Part shown: piece after piece, positions 47,346 to 59,400 of the stretch
Position numbering within the stretch: position 1 is the first letter of the stretch
Layout: each line of letters begins with the position of its first letter
Assembly: GCF_017309385.1 (NCBI RefSeq)
Contig: NZ_JAFJMJ010000002.1
Span: 2,170,001 to 2,234,000, forward strand
Direction: 5' to 3'
DNA from: Amycolatopsis sp. 195334CR
Lineage (GTDB): Bacteria; Actinomycetota; Actinomycetes; Mycobacteriales; Pseudonocardiaceae
DNA: 64,000 nt
Translations under genes and position numbers: made by a program
The notes under the pieces: generated by a model
Databases searched by the model: none
Told to the model about the DNA's origin: nothing
What the model saw: only the letters and a program-made list of their open reading frames with translations

Positions 47346-47382
47346 CGGCGGCCCCGGCGCCGGTTCGGTGCCGGGGCCGCCG
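47346..47382 (+). terminator. Strong GC hairpin between flavin reductase and NRPS
   Basis: CGGCGGCCCCGGC at 47346-47358 pairs perfectly with GCCGGGGCCGCCG at 47370-47382, followed by CTTTTCC. It starts 17 bp after the flavin reductase stop and ends 34 bp before the NRPS GTG, so it is a terminator or an attenuating 5' leader structure. Confidence 0.75.
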
Positions 47383-47415
47383 CTTTTCCGCGAGTCCGAA
47401 TGTTGGGGGAACGCA

Positions 47416-50400
47416 GTGACTGAATCGACCGACCAGCGCACGCTCACCGGCGTGTTCGCCGAGCGCGTCGCCGAGCGGCCCGGCGCCACGGCGGTGGTCT
47501 CCGACCGGCTCACGCTGACCTACCGGGAACTCGACGCGCGCGCGGGCAGGCTCGCGGCCCGGCTGGCCGCGGCGGGCGCGGGTCCCGGCTCGGCGGTGGC
47601 CGTGCTGATGGAGCGGTCCGCCGAGGTGATCGTCACCTTTCTCGCGATCCTCAAGGCGGGCGCGCACGTCGTGCCGGTGCACGCGGGCTCCGGTGCCGAG
47701 CGGACCCGGTTCTTCCTGGAGACCACCGGCGCGAACCTGGTGGTCACCGACGAGGCACTGGCCGGGCAGGTCCCGGACGGCGTCCCCACCCTTCGAACAG
47801 CCGACGAACCCGGCCCGGAGCTGTCCCGGCGCGTGCTGCCGGACCAGCTGGTCGCGGTCATGTTCACCTCGGGATCGCAGGGACGGCCGAAGGGTTCCGC
47901 GCTCAGCCACCGCGACGTGGTGTGGCTGGCCGGGGACGAGCACTGGCGGCCCGGCGGTGTCGGCCGGTTCCTCGCTCATTCACCGCACGCCTTCGACGCC
48001 ACCACGCTGGAGATCTGGGTACCGCTGCTCACCGGCCGCACGGTGGTGGTCGCCCCGCCCGGCGAGGTGGACGCGCCGGTGCTGCGCCGGATGGTGGCCG
48101 AGCACGGGGTGACCGATCTGTGGCTGACCGCCGGGCTGTTCCGCCTGCTCGCCGAGGAGGACCCGGGCTGCCTCGACGGCGTGCGCGAGGTCTGGACCGG
48201 TGGTGACGTGGTCTCACCCGCCGCCGTGGCCCAGGTGCGGGCGGCCTGCCCGGGCTTGGCCGTGGTCAACGGCTACGGCCCCACGGAGACCACCACCTTC
48301 GCGCTCAGCCACCGGATCACCGGGCGGACCCCGGCCGGGCACGTGCCGATCGGCCGGGCCCTGCGCGGCAAGCGCGCCCACGTCCTCGACGACCGGCTGC
48401 AACCGGTCACGCCCGGCGGCACCGGCGAGCTGTACATCGGCGGCGACGGCGTCTCCCAGGGTTACCTCGGCAGGCCGGACCTGACCGCCACCCGGTTCCT
48501 GCCGGACGTCTCGGGCGCGGGCCGCATGTACCGCACCGGCGACCTGGTGCGGCTGGGCACCGACGGGGTGATGGTATTCGCCGGTCGCGCCGACGACCAG
48601 GTGAAGGTGCGTGGCTTCCGCGTCGAACTCGGCGAGGTCGAGGCCGCGCTGGACGCCCATCCGTCGGTCGCCCAGTCCATTGTGGTCGCCAGGGAGGACC
48701 GGCCGGGGGTGAAGCGGCTGGTCGCCTACGTGCTGCCCGCCGGGGACACCACCGGCCTGCTCGCCGACCTGCCACTGCCCGAATACCTGGTGCCCGCCGC
48801 ACTGGTCACCGTGGACGCGTTCCCGCTCACCGCGAACGGCAAAGTGGACCGGCAGGCGCTTCCCGCGCCGGAGTTCCACGCCGGTTCGGCCGAAGCCGGG
48901 ACCGAGACCGAGGAACTGGTCGCCGGGATCTGGGCCGAGGTGCTGGGGACCGGCCCGGTCGGGGTGCACGACAACTTCTTCGACCTGGGCGGGGACTCCC
49001 TGCTCGGCCTGCGTGTCGTCGCGCGCCTGCGGGCGAACGGGCTGAACCTGCCCGCCCGCGCGCTGTTCGACCGGCCGACGGTGGCGGGGCTCGCCGAGGT
49101 GGTCACCGCGGCCGCCCCGGACGAGCTGGTCCCGGTCCCGCGCCCGATCGAGGGCGTGCCGTTGTCCCCCGCGCAGGAACGGATGTGGTTCGTCCGGGAG
49201 TTCAGCCCGGACAGCCGCGAGTACCACACGGGCGCGGCGGTGCGGTTGACCGGCGTGCTCGACCGGGCGGCGCTGGAGGTCGCCTGGGCCGCGCTGGTGC
49301 GGCGGCACGAATCTCTGCGGACGACATTCTCCACTGTGGACGGCCGTGCCGTGCAGTCGGTCCTTGAGCCCGGCCCAGTGACGCCCATCCCGGTCGTGGA
49401 CGACGTGCGCGCCGCGCTGGAACCGTGGTTCGACCTGGCCGCCGGCGAGGTGGTGCGCCCCCGGCTCGTGCTGGACGGCGCCGAACCGGTGCTGGTGCTG
49501 GCGATGCACCACATCGTCACCGACGGATGGTCCATGGGCGTGCTCACCCGGGATCTCGGCGCGCTGTACCGCGCCGCGCTGGAGACCGCCGAGACCGACC
49601 CGGCCGTCCTGCTCGACCGCGCGGACCTGCCCGCGCTTCCCGTGCAGTACGCGGATTACGCGGTGTGGCAGCGGAAGCAGCGCGGCGATCTCGACTACTT
49701 GCGCCGTGAGCTGGCCGGGGTCCCGGCCCTGGAACTGCCGACCGACCGTCCGCGCCCGGCGAACCGAACCGCCGCGGGTGCTACCACGACGTTCACCGTC
49801 CCCGCCGAACTACTGGACGAGTTGCGCGCGCTCGGCCGTCGCGAGGGCTTGAGCTTGTTGATGACCGCCGTGGCCGCGGTGCAGTTGGTGCTGTCGCGGT
49901 ACTCGGGGCAGGCGGACTTCGCACTGGGCACGGTGACCTCCGGCCGGGACCGGGCCGAGGTCGAGCCGATCGTCGGCCTTTTTGCCAACACGCTGGCAAT
50001 TCGGGCTCGGGTGGAGGGGACCGAGCCGCTGCCGGGGTTCCTGGCGCGCGTGCGGGAGGCCACGCTGGCCGCCCTCGCCCACGACGTGCCGTTCGAGCAG
50101 GTGGTGGACGCGGTGGTAACCGACCGGGACACCAGTCGCACGCCGGTGGTGCAGGCGTTGGTGACCCTCCAGCAGCTCGGCTGGGACGAGGTCACCGCCG
50201 GCGAGCTGACCCTGCGGACCGAGGCCGTGCCCCGGCTCGGGTCGCAAATGGACCTGGCGTGGGAGTTCTGGGAGGCGGGGGCGGAACTTCGCGGGGAACT
50301 GACCTACAACAGCGACCTGTTCGACGCCACCACCGCCGACCGCCTGGCGGCGCAGACCGTCGCGGTGCTGGAAGTGCTGGCGTCCGGTGTGGACTCGCCA

Positions 50401-53400
50401 CTGTCCGCTGTGGACCTGTTGCCCGCTCCGGAGTTCGACGAGGTGGTGCACGGGTGGAACGACACCGCCGGTGAAGCGGTGCCGGGTACCTTGCCCGGGC
50501 TGTTCGCCGAGGCCGTGGCGCGGACTCCGGACGCGGTCGCGGTGATCGCGGGGGAAGAGGCGGTGTCGTACGCCGAACTCTCCGCCCGCGTCGACGAGCT
50601 GGCTCGGTACCTGGTCTCGGCTGGCTTGCGGCCGGAATCGCGGGTCGGGGTGTGCGTGCCGCGTGGGGTGTCCCTGGTGGTGGCCTTGCTGGCGGTGGTG
50701 CGGGCTGGCGGCGCGTATGTGCCGATCGACCCGGACTACCCGGCGGACCGCCTCGCGTTCATGGTGGCCGACTCGGGCGCGGTGGCCGTGCTGGCCGACG
50801 GTGAGCTGCCGTTCGAGGCCGAGGTGCCGGTGATCGACGTGACCGCGGTGCCGGAGGCGTCGGATGCGCTTCCGGTGGTGGCAGCCGACCAGGCGGCTTA
50901 TGTGATCTATACGTCGGGGTCGACGGGGCGGCCGAAGGGTGTGGTGGTCTCGCACCGGTCGATCGTGAATCGTCTGCAGTGGATGCAGGATGAGTATGGG
51001 CTGACTGGTGCGGATCGGGTGTTGCAGAAGACTCCGTCTAGCTTCGATGTGTCGGTTTGGGAATTCTTCTGGCCCTTGATGGTGGGGGCCGGTCTGGTGA
51101 TGGCTCGCCCCGGCGGTCATCGTGACCCGGCTTACTTGGCCGAGGTGATTCGGCGGTATGGGGTGACGACTATCCACTTTGTGCCGTCGATGTTGCAGGC
51201 TTTTGTGCTGGAGGCATCCGGGTGTGTGGGGTTGCGGCGGGTGATTTGCAGTGGTGAGGCGTTGCCCGTGAGTCTGCGGGATGAGTTCGTGCGGGTGTTG
51301 CCGGGGGTGGGGCTGCATAATTTGTATGGGCCGACGGAGGCTGCGGTTGATGTGACGGCGGCGGAGGTCACGCGCGGACCGGTGACCATTGGTGGGCCGA
51401 TTCTGAATACCCGGGTGTATGTGCTGGATGGGTGGTTGCGGCCGGTGCCGGTTGGGGCGCCGGGTGAGTTGTATCTGGCGGGGGTGCAGTTGGCGCGGGG
51501 GTATCTCGGTCGGCCGGGGTTGACTTCGGAGCGGTTTGTGGCGGATCCCTTTGGTGAGGGGCGGTTGTACCGCACGGGGGATGTGGTGCGGTGGACTGAC
51601 GCTGGGCAGCTCGACTATCTCGGTCGTTCCGATGATCAGGTGAAGATTCGGGGGTTCCGGATCGAGCTGGGGGAGATCGAGGCGGTGCTGGATCAGCACC
51701 CCGATGTCACCCGGTCGGTGGTGGTGGCGCGGGAGGATCAGCCCGGCGTGAAGAGGCTGGTGGCATATGTGGTGGGCACGGTCCCCGAGGCTTATCTCGC
51801 GGAGAGGTTGCCGGAGCACATGGTTCCGGCGGCGATCGTGGAGCTGGACGAGATTCCGCTCGGGCCCAGTGGCAAGGTGGATCGGAAGCAACTGCCCGAG
51901 CCTGAGTTCACCAGCAGCGGGTTCGTCGCGCCGCGGACCGAACTGGAGTCGGTGATCGCGGGCGTCTGGGCCGACGTGCTGGGTGTGGAACGGGTCGGCA
52001 CCGGCGACAACTTCTTCCGGCTGGGCGGCGATTCGATCCTGAGCCTGCGGGTGGTGGCGCGGCTGCGGGCACTCGACCTGGAGGTCTCCCCGCGAGCGCT
52101 GTTCGACCGGCCGACGGTGGCCGGGCTCGCCGGGCTGGTGGCCGCCGGAACCTCCGCCGCCCCGGTGGTTGCCCGGCCGCACGAGCCGACGGGTGACGAG
52201 CTTTCCTCCGGCCAGGAGCGCATGTGGTTCGTGCAGGAGTTCGACCCGTCGAGCACCGAGTACAACTCGGGCGTCGCGGTCCGGTTCGCCGGTGACCTCG
52301 ACGAGGCTGCCTTGGCCGTCGCCTGGCGGGCGCTCGTGCAGCGGCACGAGTCCCTGCGCACCACCTTCGCGGCCGTGGACGGACGAGCGGTGCAGCTCGT
52401 GTGGGCGACCGGGCACGTCGAGATCGAGACGATCGACCTGGCGCCGGGCGAGACCGTCGCCGAGTTCGTCCGCGGCGAGCTCAGCCGCGGGTTCGACCTG
52501 CGGTCGGGACCCGTCGTCCGGCCGGCGTTGCTGCGCCTCGCCGCGGACGAAGCGGTGCTGGTGGTGGGGCTGCACCACATCCTCACCGATGGCTGGTCGC
52601 TGAAGGTGCTCGTCGATGACCTGGGCGCGTTGTACCGGATCGCGGTGGAGGAAGGGCTTCAGGAGCCGGAAGCGGTGCTGGCTCGCTCGGGGCTGCCCGA
52701 GTTGCCGGTGACCTACGCGGACTTCGCCGCCTGGCAGCGGGAACGCGTCTGGGACGTGGAGTTCTGGCGGCAGGAGCTGGACGGGGTCCCGGCACTGGAA
52801 CTCCCGACGGACCGCCCGCGCCCGGCCGTGCGGACCACGGCCGGGGCGACGGTCGGCATTGCCGTGCCCGAAGACCTGGCCGCCGAGCTTCGGCGGATGT
52901 GCCTGGGCCGCGGGGTCACGCCGTTCATGGCGCTGGTCGCGGCGGTGCAGCTGGTGCTCGCCCGGTACTCGGGGCAGGACGACTTCGCGGTCGGCACGGT
53001 CACCGCCGGGCGTGACCGCCCCGAGGTGGAGAACCTGGTCGGGCTGTTCGTGAACACGCTGGCCCTGCGCACCCGCGTCGACCACGGCGCGTCGCTGGGT
53101 GAACTGCTGGGGCGGGCTCGGGAGACGGTGCTGCGGGCGTTCGCGCACGCGGACGTGCCGTTCGACCGGGTGGTAGACGCGGTGGTGACCGGGCGCGACA
53201 CCAGCCGGACGCCGATCGTGCAGGCGGTGGTGCTGTACCAGGACGGTGATGGTTCCACTGTGGAGCTTCCCGGCGTGCGGATGGAGGAACTGACGCTCGC
53301 CCGCGAGACGGCGCAGTTCGAGCTGACCTTCGAATTCACCAGCACGCTGTCAGGTGTGCTCAACTACAACCGGGATCTGTTCGACGCGAGCACTGCGGAA

Positions 53401-56400
53401 CGCCTCTCGGCCCAGGTGGTGGCGGTGCTGTCCGCCATGGTCGACGACCTGGACGCCCGGTTCGTGAACACGTTGCCACCGGCCGAGTTCGCCCAGGTCG
53501 TTTCGGGTTGGAACGCGACGGCTGGTCGGTCGGTGCCGGGTACCCTCCCGGGTCTGTGTTCCCACTCCTCCGATGCGGTGGCGGTGATCGCCGAGGACGA
53601 GTCGGTGTCGTATGCGGAGTTGTCGGCGCGGGTGGATCGTCTGGCGCGGCACCTTGTTTCAGTGGGTGTGGAGCCGGAATCGCGGGTCGGAGTCTGCGTG
53701 CCGCGTGGGGTCTCCTTGGTCGTGGCCTTGCTGGCGGTGATGCGAGCGGGTGGCGCTTATGTGCCGATTGATCCGGACTACCCGGTGGATCGCCTTGAGT
53801 TCATGCTCGCGGATTCGGGTGCGGTCGCGGTGGTGGCCGATGAGTTGCCGTTCTCGGCTGATGTTCCGGTGATCGGTGTGGACGCTCCGGATGCGGAGGC
53901 CACTCTCCCGGTGGTGGTGCCGGATCAGGCTGCTTATGTGATCTATACGTCGGGGTCGACGGGGCGGCCGAAGGGTGTGGTGGTCTCGCACCGGTCGATC
54001 GTGAATCGTCTGCAGTGGATGCAGGATGAGTATGGGTTGAGCGTCGGGGATCGGGTGCTGCAGAAGACTCCGTCTAGCTTCGATGTGTCGGTGTGGGAGT
54101 TCTTCTGGCCGTTGATGGTGGGGGCTGGGTTGGTGATGGCTCGCCCCGGTGGGCACCGTGACCCGGCTTATCTGGCCGAGGTCATTCGGCGGAATGACGT
54201 GACGACTGTCCACTTTGTGCCTTCGATGCTGCAGGCATTTGTGCCGGAAGCCGCCGGGTGCGGTGGGTTGCGGCGGGTGATTTGCAGTGGTGAGGCGTTG
54301 TCGGCGGCCCTGCGGGATGAGTTCGTGCGGGTGTTGCCGGGGGTGGGGCTGCATAATCTGTATGGGCCGACGGAGGCCGCGGTGGATGTCACCGCTGCCG
54401 ACGTGACCATGGGGCCGGTGACTATCGGTGGGCCGATACTGAACACTCGGGTGTATGTGCTCGACAACTGGCTGCGGCCGGTGCCGATCGGGGCGCCCGG
54501 TGAGCTCTACCTCGCGGGGGTGCAGCTTGCGCGGGGATATCTCGGTCGGCCGGGGTTGACTTCGGAGCGGTTTGTGGCGGATCCCTTCAATCAAGGGCGT
54601 CTTTACCGCACCGGGGATGTGGTGCGGTGGACCGCGACCGGTCAGCTCGACTACCTCGGTCGTTCCGACGACCAGGTGAAGATCCGGGGGTTCCGGATCG
54701 AGCTGGGGGAGATCGAGGCGGTTCTCGATCAGCACCCCGACGTCTCCCGTTCCGTGGTGGTGGCGCGGGAAGATCAGCCTGGGGTCAAGAGGCTGGTGGC
54801 GTATGTGGTGGGCTCCGCGAGCCAGGCGTACCTCTCCGAGAGGCTGCCGGAGCATATGGTTCCCGCGGCGATCGTGGAGCTCGACGAGATTCCGCTCAAC
54901 CCGAGCGGCAAGGTCGACCGGAAGCAACTGCCCGTGCCCGAGTTCACCAGCGAGGGCTCCATCGCCCCGCGGACCGAGCTCGAAACAACGATCGCCGGGG
55001 TGTGGGCCGAAGTGCTCGGCCTCGACCGTGTGGGCGTCTTCGACAACTTCTTCGACGTCGGCGGCGACTCGATCCTCAGCCTCCGCGTGGTCTCCCGCCT
55101 CCGTGCGCTCGGGCTCGCGGTCACCTCACGCGACGTCTTCGTCCGGCAGACGGTGGCCGGGCTGGCCGTGATCGCGGAACCCGCCGCGGAGACCACTGTG
55201 GACACCGCGCCGGTGGGCGTGGTCGGCCTGTCCCCGATCCAGCGCTGGTTCCTCGACACGCACCCACTGGCGCCCGACCACTTCACCATGACCATCCAGG
55301 TGGAACTCCGCCCGGCCGTGGACACGGCACTGCTGGTCCAGGCCTGGCAGGCCGTCGTCGCCGCGCATCCCGGGTTGAACCTCCGGTTCGGTAACGGAAC
55401 CCAGGAGGTGGCCGAGTCCCCGTCCGAGGTGTGGTGGCGGACCGACCAGGACTTCGACCCCGCCCTCCAAACCGGACTCTCGTTGACCGCGGGACCGGTC
55501 ACCCGCTGCGTCGTCCTGCGGGGCAACCGGGTCGCCTTCGTCGTGCACCACATGGTGGTCGACGCGGTGTCGTGGCGGATCCTGCTGGAGGACGTCGGCG
55601 CCACCTACGAACGCCTCCGCGCCGGTGAACCAGCCGCCATCGAACCCACCGGCACCGCCTTCGACCGCTGGACCGCGGGTGTGCTGGCCGCCGCCGAACT
55701 GGGCCGGTTCGACGACCAGGCCGGTTACTGGACCGAGCTGGGCCGGGACGCCACCTGGGAACTGCCCGGCGACCCGAGCGCCACCGACACGGTGGCCGGG
55801 CAGCGCGTGGTGCACGCCGAGCTGTCCGCCGACGAGACCGAGGCCCTGCTCCACCAGGTGCCCCCGGTCTACCGGACCCGCATCAACGACGTCCTGCTCG
55901 CGGCACTCGGCGTGGCGCTGACGGACTGGCTCGGCTCCACCCGGGTCATGATCGCGATGGAGGGCCACGGCCGCGAGGAGGAACTGCTGCCCGGCACCGA
56001 CCTGGGCCGCTCGGTGGGCTGGTTCACCACCCTGTTCCCGGTCGAACTGCACACGGAATCCACAGTGGACTGGGCACGGGCGATCACCAGCACGAAGGAG
56101 AACCTCCGCCGCATGCCGGACCACGGCTTCGGCTACGGCGTGCTGCGATACCTGCGGGAACGCCCCGAACTTTCCCGCGACCCGGAAATCGGGTTCAACT
56201 ACATCGGCCAGTTCGACGTGGACGCCGACAGCCCGGTCTTCGACCGCTTCCTGCCGGTCACCGGCGACCACCACCCGGAGGAAGCGCGGCCCTTCCCGCT
56301 CGACATCACCGCCGAGATCAGCGAAGGCCGGTTGCGCGTCGCCTGGGCCTACGCCGGAGCGCGGTTCGACGACGCCGAGATGGCCCGCGTGGCCGAGGCC

Positions 56401-59400
56401 TTCACCGGCGCGCTGCGGGACCTGATCGCGCACTGCGCCGAGCCGGGCACCGGCGGGGCCACCCCCGGCGACTTCCCGCTCGTGCGCCTCGATCAGACCA
56501 CTGTGGACACCCTGCTCGACGGCGGCCGCGACGTCGCCGACGTCTATCCGCTGACTCCGATGCAGCAGGGCATGGTCTTCCACACCGTGCGGGAGCCGGA
56601 AAGCCCCGCCTACCTCGAACAATTGGTGTTCACCCTGGACGGCGTCGCGGATGCGAACCGGGTGGCCGAGGCCTTCCGGCAGGTGGTGGCCGAGTCGGAC
56701 GCACTCCGCACCAGGGTCGTCTGGGACGGGGTGGAGGTGCCGCTCGGCGTGGTGCAGCGGACCGCCGAACTGCCGGTGACCACCGTCGATCTGTCCGGAA
56801 TGGACGAAGCCGCGTTCGACGGCCTGATCGCCGCCGACCGCGCCGCCGGGATCGACCTGAGCACCGCACCGCTGACCAGGGTGACCCTCGCCCGCCTGGC
56901 CGGGAACCGGGTGCGCGTGCTGTGGACCTTCCACCACGCCCTGCTCGACGGCTGGAGCACCGCCATCGTGCTCGACGAGGTGCTCGCCGCCTGCGCGGGC
57001 CGCCAGGAAGCCGTGGCCCGCCGCCCGTTCCGCGACTACGTGGACTGGCTCGGCACGAGGGACACGCAGGCGGGCCTGGCCTACTGGCGTGGCCTGCTCG
57101 ACGGCTTCGGCGAGGCCGTGGCCCTGCCGTGGGACCGCACCCCGGCGCCGGGCATCCAGTCCTGGGCCGCCAGCAGGGTGGACCTCACCCCGCCGGACGG
57201 GCTGACCGAGCGGGTGGTGGACTTCGCCCGCCGGCACCGGCTCACCGTCAACGCGCTGGTCCAGGGCGCGTGGGCGCTGCTGCTGTCCGGCCACTCCGGC
57301 GCCACCGACGTGGTGTTCGGGGCGACCACCAGCGGCCGTCCCGCCGAACTGGCCGGTGCCGAGTCGATGATCGGGCTGTTCATCAACACCGTGCCGGTGC
57401 GCGCCCGCCTCGATCCGGAGACCGAGCTGATCGCCTGGCTTCGCGCACTGCAGGACATCCAGCTCGAATCCCGCCGCCACGAACACGTCCCGCTGGCGCG
57501 CATCCAGGCCTCGGTCACCGACGGGCAGACACCGCTGTTCCACAGCATGGTGTTGTTCCAGAACTACCCGATGAGCGAGCGCAGCGCCGACGGCGCGATC
57601 ACCGTCACCGGGCTCGAAGCGCTGGAGGCGACGAACTACCCGCTGACGCTGATCTCCTTCCTCCAGGACCGGCTCGGGTTTGTGCTCGGCTACGACCAGG
57701 ACCTGTTCGACGAGGACACCGTCCTGGTGCTCGGCAACCGGCTCATCGCCCTGCTGGACCGGATGACCGCCGCCGCCGGACAGCCGCTCAGCGCGCTGAG
57801 CGTGCTCACCGGCGCCGACCACGACCTGGTGGTGCGCGGCTGGAACGGCGGCGGGACCGGGGTCCCGGCGCTCACCCTGCCCGAGGTCTACGCGCGCGGT
57901 CGTTCACTCGCGGCCGGGGAACCGGCGGTCGTCGACGGCCCCGATTCGTTGACCTACCAGGAACTCGACACGAGGTCGGACCGGCTCGCGCGGCAGCTCG
58001 CCGGAGCGGGCGTCGGCCCGGACGTGGTGGTCGCGCTGTGCCTCGACCGCGGCATCCCGTGGCTGGTGGCGATGCTGGCGGTGAGCAAGGCCGGTGGCGC
58101 GTTCGTCCGGCTCGACCCCGACCACCCCGCCGACCGCCTCGAGTTCATGCTCGCCGACTCCGGGGCGGCGCTCGTCGTGACCGCCGGTGGGGTTCGCGCG
58201 CCCGGCTCGCTGCCGGTCGTCGATCTCGACCAGGAGTACGCGGACGTGTCCGCCGAACCGGTTCCGGCGCACCCGGACCACCTCGCCTACATCATGTACA
58301 CCTCGGGTTCGACGGGACGGCCGAAGGGCGTGGCGGTGTCGCATCGCGGGGTCGCCGGTTTGGCGGCGGCGCACGAAAAGGCGCTCGATCTGGGCGTGGG
58401 TTCGCGGGTGTTGCAGGTGGTGTCGCCGAACTTCGACGCGGCGGTCGCGGACGTGGTGATGACCTGGTACGCGGGCGCCACGCTGGTGCTTTCCGGCCGT
58501 GCGCAGGTCACCGGTGAAGAGCTGACCGAACTGCTCGGCACCGCCGAAGCCTCGCACGTGATGGTGCCGCCGGGTGTGCTGGCGACCGTGCCTGCCGGGG
58601 AGTTCCCGGCGTTGCGGCGGGTGATGACCGGTGGCGAGGCGATGAGCGCGGAGGTGGTGGCTCGCTGGGGCCGGTATGGGCTGATCAACGCCTATGGGCC
58701 CAGCGAAATCTCGGTGACGGCCACGCTCAGCGGACCGCTGACCGACGCGCGCGCGGACTCGTGGCCGATCGGTGGTCCGATCGACGGCCTGCGGGTCTAC
58801 GTGCTGGACGGCTGGCTGCGCCCAGCCCCGGTCGGGGTCGCGGGTGAGCTTTATGTGGCAGGTAACGGTCTCGCCCGGGGTTACGTGGAACGGCCCGGGC
58901 TGACGGCCGAGCGCTTCGTCGCGGACCCGTTCGACCCGAGGGGCGGGCGACTCTATCGCACCGGGGACCTGGTGCGGTGGCTGCCGGACGGGCAGCTGGT
59001 GTTCGTCGGCCGGTCCGACCACCAGGTGAAGATCCGCGGCGTCCGGATCGAACTCGGCGAGATCGAGGTGGTGCTCGACCAGCACCCTGCGGTGGCGAAG
59101 GCGGTGGTGGTCGCGCGCGAGGACACGCCGGGCGTCAAACGGCTCGCGGCCTACGTGCTCGCCGCCGACGGGCAGCGGGTGGACACCGGCGAGCTGCGCC
59201 GGTTCGCCGGCGAACGGCTGCCGGAGACGATGGTCCCGGCCGCGGTGGTCGCGCTCGACACCATTCCGCTGACCGCCAACAGCAAGATCGACCGGGCGGC
59301 CCTGCCCGCGCCCGAGTTCACCGGCGAGGACGCCGTCGCCCCGCGCACCGAACTGGAAGCGGTGCTCGCCGGGGTGTGGGCCGAGGTGCTGGGCACCGGC

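Noticed and set aside
55225..56500. Module 3 epimerase of the giant NRPS as inactive because HHxxxDG reads HHMVVDA
   Set aside because: The catalytic His and the EGHGRE Glu are both present; the Gly-to-Ala change alone is not enough to call it dead.
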